Shown here: in pieces, positions 47,729-57,498 of the stretch
Position numbering within the stretch: position 1 is the stretch's first letter
Layout of the letters: every line of letters begins with the position of its first letter
From: Microcaldota archaeon
Lineage (GTDB): Archaea > Micrarchaeota > Micrarchaeia > Micrarchaeales > Micrarchaeaceae
Length of the DNA: 64,000 bases
Direction: 5' to 3'
NCBI GenBank assembly: GCA_027317945.1
Contig: DAHVQB010000009.1
Coordinates: 1-64,000 of the forward strand
Notes under the pieces: generated by a model
Told to the model about the DNA's origin: nothing
The model's database searches: none
What the model saw: only the letters and a program-made list of their open reading frames with translations
Translations under genes and position numbers: made by a program

Positions 47729-50401
47729 ATGATAAATTATTCAGACAAGCCTTTTAGCGAAGGGGAGAGCCTCGGCTCGCTGAACGAGTATGTGCGCAAG
47801 TGGTTCCGAAATAACTTCGATGAACTCACCCCGCCGCAGAGATACTCATTCAAGCTGATAAGCGAGAACATGAACGTGCTGATAACCGCGCCTACCGGCA
47901 GCGGAAAGACGTTGTCCGCATTCCTGTCCATAATAAGCAAGCTTTTCGACATATCTCTTCAGGGCAAGCTCGAAAACAAGGTATACTGCATATACATATC
48001 GCCGTTGAGGGCTCTAAACAACGACGTTTATAGGAACTTATCCAGGCCTCTTGATTCGATCTACGAACTGATAAAGAAGGCCAAGGGCACTGACATAATA
48101 AAGCAGAACATAAGGAACGTGACGATAGGGATCAGGACCGGGGACACGAGCCAGAAGGAGAGGCACGCGCAGCTTGTCAAGCCGCCTAACATACTGGTCA
48201 CCACACCAGAGAGCCTGGCTATAATGCTCAACTCCCCAAAATTCGTCGAGAACCTGAACGAGGTCGGCTACGTTATAGTGGACGAGATACACGAGCTCGC
48301 TAACAACAAGCGCGGCGTGCATTTATCGCTATCCATCGAACGGCTTGTGGACATAATAGGGAAGGATTTCGTCAGGGTGGGCATGGGAGCGACCCTTTAC
48401 CCAATGGAGGAGGCAGCCAAATTCCTTGTCGGATTCGATGGCGATGAACTCCGCGATTGCACCATAGTGGACGCCTCGTGGAGCAAGAAACTCGACATAA
48501 AGGTGCTGAGCCCGGTAAAAGACATGATAAACACGGACGATAAGGAAATAGAAGACGCGATGTACGAAGAGTTGAACAGCGTGATAAAGAGGAGCAAGAC
48601 TACGCTGATATTCACAAACACCAGGAGCGGAACTGAGCGTGTCGTCTTCAATCTGAAGCATAGGTTCAAGTATGGCGAGGATGTGGCCGCCCATCACGGC
48701 TCACTGTCCAGGGAGTCAAGGTTGGAAGTGGAGGAACTCCTGAAGAAAGGGTCCCTTAAGTGCGCAGTGTCATCCACAAGCCTTGAGCTCGGGATAGACG
48801 TGGGTGCGATAGACGACGTTGTGCAGCTAGGCTCGCCTAAAAGCGTGACAAGGTCCGTGCAGAGGATAGGCCGTTCCGGCCACTCATTCAGGTCCACCGC
48901 GAAAGGGGAGACGATAGTACTGAACAGGGATGACCTGATAGAATGCTCTATAATGCTAGACGCAATGCTCAAGCACCACCTCGACTCGTTCATAGTGCCA
49001 AAGAACGCACTGGACGTGCTCGCCCAGCACATAGTCGGTATGTCGTTCACCAAGAAATGGGATATTGATGAAGCGTACGCCTTGATCAAGAATGTCTACG
49101 CATATCATACGCTCTCCAAATCGGATTTCATGTCGCTTATAAATTACCTGTCAGGAGCATATGTCGGGCTGGAGAGCAGGCACGTATACGGCAAGATATG
49201 GTACGACGCTAAAGAGAACATGTTCGGCAAGCGCGGCAAGTACACAAAAGTAATATACATGCTGAATCTAGGGACAATACCTGATGAGGTATCCGTAAAC
49301 GTGTTCCTGACAGGTACCGCCAGGTGGATAGGCAACATAGAGGAGGAGTTCCTTTCAAGGATGAAGCAAGGCGACATATTCAGCTTGGGCGGCAGGCTTT
49401 ACAGGTTTGAGTACGCAAGAGGCATGAAGTGTTACGTTAGCGATGCAAAGAGCAGCTCGCCCACAATACCTCCATGGTTTTCCGAGCAGTTGCCGCTGAG
49501 CTACGAGCTGGCAAACGAGATAGGCGCCTTCAGGCGTGAATTTGCGGCTCTGGTAAGCTCGCAGATAAAGAAGAGCCGGATAAGTAGGATAACCAAAACG
49601 ACCAGGATGCCCAATTCGATCAACGAATACCTGGGCAAGCTGCCAGTGGATTCGAATTCAAGGGCCGCGATATACGGGTATTTCCTGGAGCAGTTGCTAT
49701 TCGCGCATGCAGTGCCTAACGACAAGCTAATCCTCATAGAGCAGGTAGAAGACACCGGCGGCCAGGATCTCAGGTACATAGTGTTCCATTCGCTTTTCGG
49801 AAGAAGGGTGAATGACGCTTTGTCAAGGCTATTCGCAATAGAGCTCAGGGAGGTCACCGACAATGACATAGGCGTGATGGTCAATGACAACGGTTTCGTT
49901 CTCTCCATGCCAAAGGAGGAGCGCCTGAATTCTAAGATGCTTGACGGCATTATCGCAGATCTCACCGCCGGTGATATGGCATCAATGCTAAGGCTCAACA
50001 TCAGGAACACGGAGATGATGAAACGAAGGTTCAGGCATGTTGCTGCAAGGAGCTTCATGGTGCTCAAGAACTACAAGGGGTGGAAGATAAGCGTAGGGAG
50101 GCAGCAGGTCAGTGCGCAACTGCTCCTGAAGGCAGCAGAAGGCATAGACCCAAATTTCCCGATAATAAAGGAAACGTACAGGGAGATATTCGAGGACGTA
50201 ATGGACATGCCAAGGACCAACGAGGTGCTTTCAAAGATCAAGTCAGGCAAGATGCGCTACAAGTTGATAAACACCCCCGTCCCATCCCCATTCGCCCAAC
50301 TCATGATAACTTTCGGCCAGGCTGACGCCATACTCATGAAGGAGAGGCACGAGTACCTGAAGCATCTTCACGATCTTGTCATCAAGAGGATAAACGGGTG
50401 A
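47729..50401 (+). CDS. lhr: Lhr-family large helicase
   Basis: ITAPTGSGKTLSAFL, VIVDEIHELANNKRGVHLSLSIERL, SVQRIGRSGH; C-terminal Lhr domains. Confidence 0.93.
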   Translation: MINYSDKPFSEGESLGSLNEYVRKWFRNNFDELTPPQRYSFKLISENMNVLITAPTGSGKTLSAFLSIISKLFDISLQGKLENKVYCIYISPLRALNNDVYRNLSRPLDSIYELIKKAKGTDIIKQNIRNVTIGIRTGDTSQKERHAQLVKPPNILVTTPESLAIMLNSPKFVENLNEVGYVIVDEIHELANNKRGVHLSLSIERLVDIIGKDFVRVGMGATLYPMEEAAKFLVGFDGDELRDCTIVDASWSKKLDIKVLSPVKDMINTDDKEIEDAMYEELNSVIKRSKTTLIFTNTRSGTERVVFNLKHRFKYGEDVAAHHGSLSRESRLEVEELLKKGSLKCAVSSTSLELGIDVGAIDDVVQLGSPKSVTRSVQRIGRSGHSFRSTAKGETIVLNRDDLIECSIMLDAMLKHHLDSFIVPKNALDVLAQHIVGMSFTKKWDIDEAYALIKNVYAYHTLSKSDFMSLINYLSGAYVGLESRHVYGKIWYDAKENMFGKRGKYTKVIYMLNLGTIPDEVSVNVFLTGTARWIGNIEEEFLSRMKQGDIFSLGGRLYRFEYARGMKCYVSDAKSSSPTIPPWFSEQLPLSYELANEIGAFRREFAALVSSQIKKSRISRITKTTRMPNSINEYLGKLPVDSNSRAAIYGYFLEQLLFAHAVPNDKLILIEQVEDTGGQDLRYIVFHSLFGRRVNDALSRLFAIELREVTDNDIGVMVNDNGFVLSMPKEERLNSKMLDGIIADLTAGDMASMLRLNIRNTEMMKRRFRHVAARSFMVLKNYKGWKISVGRQQVSAQLLLKAAEGIDPNFPIIKETYREIFEDVMDMPRTNEVLSKIKSGKMRYKLINTPVPSPFAQLMITFGQADAILMKERHEYLKHLHDLVIKRING

Positions 50402-50405
50402 TAGG

Positions 50406-51152
50406 ATGATGCTAAATGACGATGTGGAGCTCGTGGACGGGCTGCCGATAGCATTCATAAGGAGCCTGAATGCGCTTGTGATAGCCGACCCGCATCTGGG
50501 TTACGAGGGCGTTATGGCCAAGCATGGCACCTTAATACCAAAAATAAACCTCAAAAGAATCACTGAATCGCTTTCCACCGCAATAAGGCTTACTAAGGCA
50601 GACAAGATAATAGTGGATGGCGACATCAAGAACGAGTTCTCAAAAGTGGACCAGGAGGAATTCAACGAGCTGTATGATTTCATAGACTTCACAAAGTCTA
50701 GCTGCGCGGAGCTCATACTGATAAAAGGCAATCACGACAATTTCGTCGAGCGATACAAGGAGCCGTTTAAGCTTAAGATATATGGACAGGAAGCATTGCT
50801 CGGCAAGTACCTGTTCTTCCATGGCGAGGAGTTGCCGATCAATCCGGATGGCGCATCAATGCTGATAATGGGCCATGAGCATCCCGCCATAAGCGTTTAC
50901 AACGATATAGGGAGGATGGAGAAACTGCGATGCTTCCTTTTCGGTACCTACAACAAAGTCCCGCTCCTGGTCATCCCAGCAATCAACTACTTCGCCGGAG
51001 GCACAGATGTGATAACAGAGCCGGATGATGATCTACTATCGCCGGTCCTGCGAGCCTCCAAAATAAGCGAGATGCACGCCATAGCGATAGGATTCGGATC
51101 TACCATGGACTTCGGAACGATAGCGAACCTCCGCAAAGCGGCCTATAAATAG
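50406..51152 (+). CDS. calcineurin-like metallophosphoesterase (Lhr-linked)
   Basis: ADPHLGYE, VDGDIKNEF, KGNHDNF, MGHEHPAIS. Confidence 0.9.
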   Translation: MMLNDDVELVDGLPIAFIRSLNALVIADPHLGYEGVMAKHGTLIPKINLKRITESLSTAIRLTKADKIIVDGDIKNEFSKVDQEEFNELYDFIDFTKSSCAELILIKGNHDNFVERYKEPFKLKIYGQEALLGKYLFFHGEELPINPDGASMLIMGHEHPAISVYNDIGRMEKLRCFLFGTYNKVPLLVIPAINYFAGGTDVITEPDDDLLSPVLRASKISEMHAIAIGFGSTMDFGTIANLRKAAYK

Positions 51153-52627
51153 TTGGCAACCAAAGGCGCCACCCCAAGCAGAAGCCCAACTATGACTATG
51201 AGCGATAACGCCGTAACTATCCTTCCGTTCTTTATGTTGGCCTTGTATATCCTCCAGCCGTCAAAGCCCGGTATCGGGAGGTAATTCACAACTGCGACAA
51301 GGAAGTTCAGCATGAATAGGAATGCCATTGTTGCATAGAGATTGAAACCCAGCTGGTCAAGAAACCCGCTCTTTGGCGCTATCTGCTTGTATATTACGCT
51401 TATCCCAACAATCCATTTGGAGCTGTTTGATCCGTACTGCACTTCCTTTAGCGTGTAATTGCCTTTGTCAGTGCCCAATACTACTGTAGCGTTGGGCCTT
51501 TCACTTGCTATGGCGAAATCCTCAAATGCGGTTATGTTGGTTACGTTATGCCCATTCCATGAGATTATCCTGCTGCCCGGCTGGACCCCGCTTATCGCAG
51601 CCGGATAGCCATTCAGTGTATTGTTTATGTAGACTCCGGGCGTAGAAACGAGCGGGAGCAGGTACATCAGGGAAAGCATGAAAGGGATAAAGAATATGAC
51701 GGCAAATATGAAGTTCGCAGAAACCCCGGCTGCGAATATCTTGCTCTGCTTGAGGCTGTCCAATTTGTTTACCTTTTTCTCATCTGGCTCCACGTATGCG
51801 CCCATCGGTATGACCCCGAAGAGCAGCATGCCTATCGATTTTATCTTAATGCCATATACGCGTGAAAGCACGCCATGGGAGAATTCGTGCACTACCAATA
51901 GGAAAGCCAAGGCGATTATGCCAGGTATCAGCGGTATGTCTATGCCTGGGAGCAAGGGAGCCACGCTTGGAACCTGCTGTGTAACGTGGGATATCTGGGG
52001 CGCGCCCTGCGCCACGCTCAGCATGAAAGCGGCTATCCCGGATCCTATGTATACTGCATTTGACAGTATGGCTATTATGACGTATCCTGAGAAGCCCAGC
52101 ACAGCACTTACTGCGGTCTCTATTATCTCCGCTCCCATAACTGCCGGCGTACCTTGCGCTGCGGAAGCAGAACTTACGACGTTTTGGAGTTGTGGCAGCT
52201 GTATCAACTGCAGGGCAGGCAGCATGTTTGGCAGCAGCACCGCAACGAAAACTATTATGCTGAATATGCCGAACAGGTATATCCTTTTGTCCAGGCGCCC
52301 CTTGAGCAGTGGGTATGTCAAGAGCCCGAAGCCCAGCACCAGGCCCCACATCGCCATCGCGTTCCAGAATCGCCTATGCCTCCTGGACAGGCGATCTATG
52401 AACTTTATCCCGCTGCGTCCGCCTATCATGTACGCTCCGAACGCCCCGTTTAGCGACTTTATGCGTGTTATCGCTATGCCTATGGCAACCATAGATATTA
52501 TTGCAAGGCCGAACTGGTACAATGCGGTCAACTGGGCCGATATGTAGCTTATGTAAACCATGGCTATGCCCAAGACGATGAGCGTGGCCACGCCAACATC
52601 TCCGTATACGCCATAGCCCTTCTTCAC
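51143..52627 (-). CDS. site-2 protease (M50) family membrane protease with PDZ-like region
   Basis: LVVHEFSHGVLSR and NYLPIPGFDGWRI in TM segments. Confidence 0.88.
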   Translation of the reverse strand: MKKGYGVYGDVGVATLIVLGIAMVYISYISAQLTALYQFGLAIISMVAIGIAITRIKSLNGAFGAYMIGGRSGIKFIDRLSRRHRRFWNAMAMWGLVLGFGLLTYPLLKGRLDKRIYLFGIFSIIVFVAVLLPNMLPALQLIQLPQLQNVVSSASAAQGTPAVMGAEIIETAVSAVLGFSGYVIIAILSNAVYIGSGIAAFMLSVAQGAPQISHVTQQVPSVAPLLPGIDIPLIPGIIALAFLLVVHEFSHGVLSRVYGIKIKSIGMLLFGVIPMGAYVEPDEKKVNKLDSLKQSKIFAAGVSANFIFAVIFFIPFMLSLMYLLPLVSTPGVYINNTLNGYPAAISGVQPGSRIISWNGHNVTNITAFEDFAIASERPNATVVLGTDKGNYTLKEVQYGSNSSKWIVGISVIYKQIAPKSGFLDQLGFNLYATMAFLFMLNFLVAVVNYLPIPGFDGWRIYKANIKNGRIVTALSLIVIVGLLLGVAPLVANYL

Positions 52628-52761
52628 GCTACCTTTCGAGGCCGTAGAGCACCACCGTTAAGTCATTGCCGGAAAACTATATAACACTTAGCGGGTCATG
52701 GCGTAAATCATGGAAAGGTATTTGTTGTTATACCGCGAATTTACTATTGTTTGGTGAGGGA

Positions 52762-53214
52762 ATGGAGGACTGCGAGATGTGCGGCAAGCAGATGACCGAC
52801 GTTTTCATAATAGCGGTGGATCCTGCGCAACTTCGTGTATGCAAAAAATGCGCTAAGGGCGCAAAGGTGATAGGCAGGGATAGTACCATGCCGATCAGCT
52901 CACGGCCAGCGCCCCAACAGTCACGAGGTAACGCAGAAGAGGACATGGAGCTCATAGAAAATTACGGCGCTGCGATCCGCAATGCGAGGGAGGCGATGAA
53001 GCTTCCGCTGAAAGTGCTGGCCGAGATGCTTAACGAAAAGGAGACGCTACTACTCAGGGTGGAGGAGGAGAAGACGAAGCCGCCGATTCAACTCACGAAA
53101 AAGCTGGAGAGAGCGCTCAACATACGGCTGGCTGCACCTAGCAAGCCTGAGGACTCGTATCATGGCAAGAGGGGAGACAAGGCTACGCTGGGCGACTTCA
53201 TCGTCAAGCGCTAG
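52762..53214 (+). CDS. MBF1-like (multiprotein bridging factor)
   Basis: MEDCEMCGKQ...CKKCAK zinc ribbon + HTH NAREAMKLPLKVLAEMLNEKETLLLRVEEEKTKP. Confidence 0.85.
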   Translation: MEDCEMCGKQMTDVFIIAVDPAQLRVCKKCAKGAKVIGRDSTMPISSRPAPQQSRGNAEEDMELIENYGAAIRNAREAMKLPLKVLAEMLNEKETLLLRVEEEKTKPPIQLTKKLERALNIRLAAPSKPEDSYHGKRGDKATLGDFIVKR

Positions 53215-53223
53215 GTTTTTCTG

Positions 53224-54276
53224 ATGTCTGTTGATTTGAGCAAGCTCATCTCGAAGAGGAAGATAAGCCTCACAGAACTTAACAACAAGACCATAGCGAT
53301 AGATGCGTACAACGCCATATACCAGTTCCTTTCAATAATAAGGCAGCAGGATGGCACCCCGCTCACCGATCCACATGGCAACCTCACCAGCCACCTTTCC
53401 GGGCTGTTCTACAGGACTTCCGAGCTTTTCGAATATGGGATAACCCCTATATACGTTTTCGACGGCATACCTTCTATGCTTAAGCAGAAGACCATAATGG
53501 CGAGGATGCAGAGGCGAAAGGCCGCATATGCTGCCTGGCAGGAAGCGAAGGACGCGGGGGAGGTCGAAGCCGCGAGGGTGCATGCCCAGGCGAGCACAAG
53601 GATAGACAAGAACGTGGTCGAGAGCTCGAAGCGCCTTCTTGGACTGATGGGTGTGCAGTGCGTAAACGCGCCAAGCGAAGGCGAAGCGCAGGCCAGCTAC
53701 ATGTGCAGCAAGGGACTCATATACGCGGCTGCCAGCCAGGATTACGACACGATGCTTTTCGGCTCGCCCAAGGTCGTCAGGAACCTGTCGATAAGCGGGA
53801 GGAGGAAGCTCCCAAGGAAGAACATATACGTGACAGTGGAGCCGGAGCTTGTCAGCCTTGAAGACACCCTGAGCAATCTCGGCGTCAGCAGGGAGCAGCT
53901 GATATGGATCGGCATAATGCTTGGCACGGATTTCAACGAGGGCATAAAGGGGGTGGGCCCGAAGACCGCGCTCAAGTTCGCCAAGCTGTCGAGTTCGATC
54001 TCTGATGTAAAGCGTATCGTTAAGGAAAAGTTCAATGCAGAGTTCGAGCTGGACATAAGCGAGGTAGTTTCACTATTCGAGAAGCCAGAGGTGGTGGATG
54101 TCGGGGAAGACTTTGTGCGCGACGCTGCGAAGCTGCAACCGGACAAAGAAGGCATATTGAGGTTCATGTGCGACGAACATGACTTCTCTAATGAACGCAT
54201 AGAGAAGATAGTTAACAGGACAATGGAGACCAGGACAAAGGCGCATCAGCCGAGCATTGACAACTGGTTTAAGTAG
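53224..54276 (+). CDS. fen: flap endonuclease 1
   Basis: IAIDAYNAIYQFLSIIRQ, VFDGIPS, APSEGEAQASYM, SQDYDTMLFG, terminal PIP-like QPSIDNWFK. Confidence 0.95.
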   Translation: MSVDLSKLISKRKISLTELNNKTIAIDAYNAIYQFLSIIRQQDGTPLTDPHGNLTSHLSGLFYRTSELFEYGITPIYVFDGIPSMLKQKTIMARMQRRKAAYAAWQEAKDAGEVEAARVHAQASTRIDKNVVESSKRLLGLMGVQCVNAPSEGEAQASYMCSKGLIYAAASQDYDTMLFGSPKVVRNLSISGRRKLPRKNIYVTVEPELVSLEDTLSNLGVSREQLIWIGIMLGTDFNEGIKGVGPKTALKFAKLSSSISDVKRIVKEKFNAEFELDISEVVSLFEKPEVVDVGEDFVRDAAKLQPDKEGILRFMCDEHDFSNERIEKIVNRTMETRTKAHQPSIDNWFK

Positions 54277-54277
54277 C

Positions 54278-54333
54278 ATTTAACAAAGTGAGCTGGAAAT
54301 CCAACACCATTCACGGGTGGGAGGATGTCACAA
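54278..54333 (+). repeat. solo IS200/IS605-type right-end / omegaRNA-like repeat, copy 3
   Basis: ATTTAACAAAGTGAGCTGGAAATCCAACACCATTCACGGGTGGGAGGATGTCACAA, 2 nt after fen stop; its ATG starts the Hsp20 ORF. Confidence 0.7.
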
Positions 54334-54894
54334 AAGTATAAATCCTTTAAACCAGATATTAAGGATTACGGTGATGAAGTGCCAAAAGGTAGGAAAAAGA
54401 AAGGTGCAAATGACGAACAGCCAGAGAGCTACACCGAACTTAATGCTTTCATGGCGAAATTCATAAAGGACGTCACCAAGAGCATAGAGGATATGGGAGG
54501 GTCAAAGCAGCCGATGATATACGGGTTCAACATAAGGATTGACCAGAATGGCGTACCTATGATGGACAGGTTCGGCAACATCAACAGGCAGACTATGACT
54601 TCCATACCGCGCAAGGCGGCGGAGCGCGAACCTCTGGTGGACATAATGGAAGTGGGCGGCGGCATAACTGTAATAGTGGAGCTTCCTGGCGTCTCGAAGG
54701 AGCAGATAAAGCTCGAATCTTCGGAATCAAGGCTAAAGATAGATGCCAAAAGCATAAATAGGAGCTATCATAAAGAGATACTGCTACCTAAAGGCGTAAA
54801 TCCTGAAACTGCAAAGGCCAAATACAATAACGGCGTTCTGGAAGTATCGTTCGAGAAGGGCAGCGGCGAGGCAAACGCGATAATGATAAGCTAA
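54325..54894 (+). CDS. Hsp20/alpha-crystallin family protein
   Basis: VDIMEVGGGITVIVELPGVSKEQIKLESSESRLKIDA...PKGVNPETAKAKYNNGVLEVSFEK; true start uncertain. Confidence 0.85.
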   Translation: MSQKYKSFKPDIKDYGDEVPKGRKKKGANDEQPESYTELNAFMAKFIKDVTKSIEDMGGSKQPMIYGFNIRIDQNGVPMMDRFGNINRQTMTSIPRKAAEREPLVDIMEVGGGITVIVELPGVSKEQIKLESSESRLKIDAKSINRSYHKEILLPKGVNPETAKAKYNNGVLEVSFEKGSGEANAIMIS

Positions 54895-54912
54895 TGTTCG
54901 ATTAGTGATATT

Positions 54913-55026
54913 ATGCAGAGAACCGTATCAAAATCAAAAAAGAAGATAGGCCACAAGTATAGAATGCAGAAACTGAAGAGGTTGCGCAAAGCGCATCGCA
55001 AGAAGTTCAAGTCCTCTGCACGCTGA
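54913..55026 (+). CDS. 37-aa highly basic protein, not in ORF track
   Basis: MQRTVSKSKKKIGHKYRMQKLKRLRKAHRKKFKSSAR*. Confidence 0.5.
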   Translation: MQRTVSKSKKKIGHKYRMQKLKRLRKAHRKKFKSSAR

Positions 55027-55040
55027 ATACGCAAAACAAA

Positions 55041-55676
55041 TCAGCTTATGTCTACATACATCTTGTCATTGAATTCATAGGCAGTTGAATCGTCGTCTAT
55101 AGCAACATAACCCTTCAGTTCTTCAAAATTGGCAAATTCAGCAGCGCCCTTATTGAATTCAAAGGCGCGCAGCTTGCCTGCAAGTTCGTAATATACGAGT
55201 ATCCTCTGGACTCCGTCCTTCACTACTGCAAGCACTTTTGCAGACGGGTTCCCAAGGCTTATCAAAACGCTGCATAGCAGTATGTTCTTGTCCATCACAT
55301 CCCCTACCATGAAAGTAAGCACCTCCTCTACGCTAAGCCAGAACTGCAGCGGCAGTACTATGTTCTCAACATTATCCTTAACGAATGAGAACACCTTCAT
55401 GCTCGCCTCACCGAAGTCCCTGTCGTATTCATACTGGGGGAAAGAGTGCATTATCTCCTCGGCCAGCCTTGCAACCAGCCTGTCCTTCGGCGTTATTAGG
55501 ATTGGCAGTTCCGCTACCGAGATGCTCTCCTTGTCCTCTATGTAATCGGTGTACCTGGATATAATCGCAAGGTATACCCGGCTAAGTTTTTCCAGCCTCT
55601 CGTAATCCTTCTGGATGTCCTGCTCACGCGGTTTTCCGGCTCCTTCGTCTTCAGGCATATATAAATATAGAAGCAA
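55041..55676 (-). CDS. hypothetical protein, about 205-211 aa
   Basis: Best open frame; no recognised motif. Confidence 0.55.
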   Translation of the reverse strand: MLLYLYMPEDEGAGKPREQDIQKDYERLEKLSRVYLAIISRYTDYIEDKESISVAELPILITPKDRLVARLAEEIMHSFPQYEYDRDFGEASMKVFSFVKDNVENIVLPLQFWLSVEEVLTFMVGDVMDKNILLCSVLISLGNPSAKVLAVVKDGVQRILVYYELAGKLRAFEFNKGAAEFANFEELKGYVAIDDDSTAYEFNDKMYVDIS

Positions 55677-55725
55677 AGTGATAAAATATCGACTAAGATA
55701 CTAACGGTCGGTCGGGCTGGGCAGC

Positions 55726-57462
55726 ATGAGCAACAAGATATTGGCTGACATATTCGATGAGATAGCAGACCTAATCAGCGTCGATGAGACACCTGACTCA
55801 AGGTTCGAGGTCAGGGCGTACAAGAAGGCCGCTTTGGCTATAGGGGCGCTGCAGGAGCCGATAGAGCAGATGTACGCCGCTGGCGGCCATGATGCACTAA
55901 TGACGATTCCCGGCGTTGGCAAGGGCCTGGCTGATAAGATAGAGGAATACGTAAATACAGGCAAGATATCTAGGCTCGAAAAGCTCAAGCTCAAATATCC
56001 AATACAGATGGCAGATCTGACTTCGGTGCAGGGGCTTGGCCCTAAAACTGCAGTCGCGCTGTACAGGGCCCTTGGCGTAAGGAACATAGAGGACCTTAAG
56101 AAGGCCGTGCAATCCCATAAAGTAAGGGATCTGCCTGGATTCGGGGCCAAACGCGAGGAACTGCTTGAGGCTGGGCTACAAATGAGGGAGTCAAGCAAAG
56201 GAAGGCTGCTCCTGGGCGACGCCGTGCCAGAGGCAGAAGGGATAGTAAGCGCGCTGTCAAAAAGCGGACTTGTGGACAAAGTGCTTATAGCGGGCTCCGC
56301 AAGGCGCATGAGGGATACCGTAGGCGACATAGACATATTGGCTACGTCAAACGCTCCATCCAAGGTGATGGACTTCTTCGCCAAGCTGCCTGCAGTAGAG
56401 CGCATAATAGTGAGCGGCCCAACAAAGACCACCGTCTGGCTTAAGGTGGGGTTGAGCTGCGACCTCAGGGTGATAGAGCCGGATAGCTTCGGGGCTGCCC
56501 TGCAATACTTCACTGGAAGCAAAGACCACAATGTGCAGGTCAGGCAGATAGCGGTGAAGAAGGGATACAAGCTCAATGAATACGGCCTATTCGATAAGAA
56601 AGACAAGCTCGTATCAAGCAAGGACGAGGCGGACATATACGAAGCGCTTGGCATGCAATTGGTCCCTCCAGAAATGCGGGAAGCGAGGGGCGAAGTGAAG
56701 CTTGCGTTGGAGCACAAGATACCTACTATTGTAGAGTTAGATGACATATTTGGCGATATGCACACGCATACGAAGGAGACCGATGGCACCAACACCATGG
56801 AGGAAATGGCTACCGCAGCCATAAAAGCACATCTCCAATACATTGCGGTTACAAATCACACGAAGAGCCTCAAAGTGGCGCACGGAATGAACGACAAGCA
56901 GTTCATCAGCTTCTTCAAGAAAGTTGACGAGATGAATGAGAAATTGGATGGCAAGCTCAGGATATTCAAAGGCGGTGAGGTGGACATACTGAAGGATGGT
57001 TCATTGGACCTGCAGCCTTCTACCATAAGGCAGATGGACTGCGTGATAGGTTCTGTGCACTCGCTTTTTAAGATGCCGGAGACTGAGATGACCAAGCGCA
57101 TAACAACGGCTTTGGGCACGGGCCTTGTAACAATTCTGGGCCATCCTACCGGCAGAGAGGTAAACGGCAGGGAGCCGTATCAGCTGAATCTCGATAAAGT
57201 TGCAGAATCCGCAGAGGACAATGGTGTTGCGCTGGAGATCGATGCATTTCCTGGCAGGCTCGACCTGAATGACACCAACATAATGTCCGCTTCAAAATAC
57301 AAGGTGAAATTCTCGGTAGATTCTGATTCGCACAGCACAATGCATTTCGGGTTCCTTAAGTATGGCGTTGGCATGGCAAGGAGAGGGTGGCTGACTAAGG
57401 ATAGGGTATTCAATTCGGTAGATGCAAGGCGTATGGAAAAAATGCTCGCCTCACGCAAATAA
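55726..57462 (+). CDS. polX: DNA polymerase X with C-terminal PHP domain
   Basis: HhH motifs IPGVGKGLADKIEEY; GSARRMRDTVGDIDIL; PHP GDMHTHTKETDG. Confidence 0.93.
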   Translation: MSNKILADIFDEIADLISVDETPDSRFEVRAYKKAALAIGALQEPIEQMYAAGGHDALMTIPGVGKGLADKIEEYVNTGKISRLEKLKLKYPIQMADLTSVQGLGPKTAVALYRALGVRNIEDLKKAVQSHKVRDLPGFGAKREELLEAGLQMRESSKGRLLLGDAVPEAEGIVSALSKSGLVDKVLIAGSARRMRDTVGDIDILATSNAPSKVMDFFAKLPAVERIIVSGPTKTTVWLKVGLSCDLRVIEPDSFGAALQYFTGSKDHNVQVRQIAVKKGYKLNEYGLFDKKDKLVSSKDEADIYEALGMQLVPPEMREARGEVKLALEHKIPTIVELDDIFGDMHTHTKETDGTNTMEEMATAAIKAHLQYIAVTNHTKSLKVAHGMNDKQFISFFKKVDEMNEKLDGKLRIFKGGEVDILKDGSLDLQPSTIRQMDCVIGSVHSLFKMPETEMTKRITTALGTGLVTILGHPTGREVNGREPYQLNLDKVAESAEDNGVALEIDAFPGRLDLNDTNIMSASKYKVKFSVDSDSHSTMHFGFLKYGVGMARRGWLTKDRVFNSVDARRMEKMLASRK

Positions 57463-57498
57463 AAGGCAAGCATAATTTATTAGAAGGGCTGCCGAGCA

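Noticed and set aside
47729-51152. Lhr helicase plus phosphoesterase as a novel pair
   Set aside because: Known conserved neighbourhood of Lhr-family helicases; not new
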